From positions 1 through 13,156 of the forward strand of contig CALWIE010000033.1 of NCBI GenBank assembly GCA_944380625.1: DNA of 13,156 nucleotides, read 5' to 3'. Origin of the DNA: an uncultured Clostridia bacterium (lineage in GTDB: Bacteria; Bacillota_A; Clostridia; Oscillospirales; Acutalibacteraceae). The notes beneath the pieces were generated by a model. The model saw only the letters and a list, made by a program, of their open reading frames with translations. It did not search any database and had not been told where the DNA came from. How positions within the stretch are numbered: the first letter of the stretch is position 1; each line of letters begins with the position of its first letter. A program made the translations under genes and the position numbers. Below, piece after piece: positions 12,123 through 13,156 of the stretch.

Positions 12123-13156
12123 ATGGCTGTGAAGATCGACCGGGTGGAGCCCGGCAGCCGGGCGGACCGGGCCGGGGTGCGCCCCGGGGACGTGCTGCAA
12201 ACCATCAACGGCCACGAGATCGTGGACGTGCTGGACTACCGCTTTTTCGAGACAGAGCGGGAGCTGCGCCTCTCCCTTGTCCGGGAGGGGCGGCCCTACC
12301 AGGTTGAGCTGGCAAAGCCCCAGTACGCCGCGATCCGCCTGGGGTTCTCCATCTACCTGATGGACGAGCAGCGCTCCTGCCGGAACAAGTGCATCTTCTG
12401 CTTTATCGACCAGCTGCCCCCCGGGATGCGGGAGACCCTCTACTTCAAGGACGACGACGACCGGCTCTCCTTCCTGTTTGGCAACTACATCACCTTGACA
12501 AACATCGACAGCCGGGAGGTAGAGCGCATCCTGCAAATGCACATCAGCCCCATCAACGTGTCCGTCCACACCATGGACCCGGAGCTCCGGTGCAAGATGA
12601 TGCACAACCGCTTTGCCGGGGATTCCCTGCGCCACCTGTACCGGCTGGCCCAAGGGGGCATCAAGCTCAACTGCCAGATCGTCCTGTGCCCCGGGGTCAA
12701 CGACGGGGAAGCCCTGGAATACACCCTCCAAAAGTTCTGGGAGCTGGGGGAGGGGCTCTTGAGCGTGGCCTGCGTGCCTGTGGGCCTGACCCGCTACCGG
12801 GAGGGTCTGTACCCCCTTGTCCCCTTCAACCGCCAGACCGCCGGCGAGGCCCTGGACATCCTGGAGCGCTGGGGGGACCGCTGGAAGGGGGAGCGGGGCG
12901 CCCGTACGGTGTACGCCTCGGACGAGCTGTACCTTCTGGCCGGGCGGCCCATCCCGCCCCTGGAGTTCTACGAGGACTTCCCCCAGATCGAAAACGGGGT
13001 GGGGATGCTCCGGAACCTCCAGGACGAGTTCGACTGGGCCCTGGAGGACCTGGAGCTGCCGGACGTCCCCCGGAAGGTGACCATCCCCACCGGGGAAGGG
13101 GCCTATCCCTTCCTAGAGCCCCTGCTTGACGGATTGCGGCGGAAATGCCATAATAT
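12123..13156 (+). CDS. DUF512 family PDZ/radical-SAM protein (3' end outside window)
   Basis: The frame is open from ATG 12123 to the window edge: 344 complete codons, no stop. AAGGAG (12109-12114) lies 8 bases upstream. Residues 1-60 form a PDZ-like domain (VEPGSRADRAGVRPGDVLQT, then INGHEIVD). The Fe-S binding motif CRNKCIFC (Cys86, 90, 93; C-x3-C-x2-C) sits in CRNKCIFCFIDQLPPGMR, the typical DUF512-family phrase. It is followed by DDDDRLSFLFGNYITLTN and SVHTMDPELR, which form the radical-SAM barrel. The C-terminal DUF512 domain begins after about residue 240 (VYASDELYLLAG, LEFYEDFPQIENGVGM). The enzyme would make a 5'-deoxyadenosyl radical from SAM; its substrate is unknown to me. Related genes often lie near the der GTPase gene, which cannot be checked here. 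Confidence 0.93.
   Translation, partial: MAVKIDRVEPGSRADRAGVRPGDVLQTINGHEIVDVLDYRFFETERELRLSLVREGRPYQVELAKPQYAAIRLGFSIYLMDEQRSCRNKCIFCFIDQLPPGMRETLYFKDDDDRLSFLFGNYITLTNIDSREVERILQMHISPINVSVHTMDPELRCKMMHNRFAGDSLRHLYRLAQGGIKLNCQIVLCPGVNDGEALEYTLQKFWELGEGLLSVACVPVGLTRYREGLYPLVPFNRQTAGEALDILERWGDRWKGERGARTVYASDELYLLAGRPIPPLEFYEDFPQIENGVGMLRNLQDEFDWALEDLELPDVPRKVTIPTGEGAYPFLEPLLDGLRRKCHN

Noticed and set aside
1..13156. Defence system, CRISPR array, prophage, biosynthetic cluster or transposon
   Set aside because: All genes are recognisable housekeeping or small unknown genes with uniform strand and composition; no nuclease, integrase, transposase or spaced direct-repeat array is seen.

Overview
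The window is a high-GC stretch of a bacterial chromosome with every recognisable gene on the plus strand. Gene content and protein style point to an anaerobic Clostridia lineage, probably Oscillospiraceae (Flavonifractor/Lawsonibacter-like): ThyX in place of ThyA, mltG next to a U32/TrhP gene (as in Bacillus yrrL-yrrO), yceD-rpmF, a DUF512 PDZ/radical-SAM protein, and strong AGGAGG-type ribosome binding sites. The taxon is inferred from these features, not from a marker gene.

Layout. (1) 1-450: the end of a nitroreductase-family gene, closed by a terminator. (2) 619-2031: a single-gene unit for a solute-binding lipoprotein, with its own promoter, a 20-bp palindrome upstream of the promoter, and a terminator. 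(3) 2158-7484: a seven-gene operon-like run, thyX, a divergent thymidylate kinase, a 61-aa membrane protein, a DJ-1/PfpI protein, 5-formyl-THF cyclo-ligase, mltG and trhP. It starts at one good promoter and has touching or 4-base-overlapping genes. ThyX (dUMP to dTMP using methylene-THF), the kinase (dTMP to dTDP) and the cyclo-ligase (folate salvage) form a dTTP/folate theme. MltG and TrhP add cell-wall and tRNA-modification functions. (4) 7485-7650: a gene-free, hairpin-rich spacer that looks like a dispersed palindromic repeat element. (5) 7651-7878: a 75-aa two-helix membrane protein with a strong terminator. (6) 7968-9101: a D,D-carboxypeptidase (DacF/PBP5 type). (7) 9257-11092: phosphoglucose isomerase with its own promoter, then a 137-aa P-loop NTPase of unknown role and a terminator. 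(8) 11244-12024: yceD (DUF177) and rpmF (L32) behind a full-consensus promoter, with a folded spacer between them and a terminator after. (9) 12123 to the window end: a DUF512 PDZ/radical-SAM protein, truncated by the window.

Four promoters (for the lipoprotein, thyX, pgi and yceD-rpmF) share a housekeeping sigma architecture with exactly 17 bp between -35 and -10. No stretch over 300 bases lacks a gene. I see no tRNA, rRNA, CRISPR array, transposase or prophage gene.

This is mostly core-genome DNA, and I do not see a convincing new multi-gene system. The items most worth following up are the small uncharacterised proteins (61 aa, 75 aa and the 137-aa NTPase), the thymidylate-kinase-like protein with an adenylate-kinase-style P-loop beside thyX, the hairpin-rich spacer after trhP, the palindrome upstream of the lipoprotein promoter, and the structured yceD-rpmF spacer.
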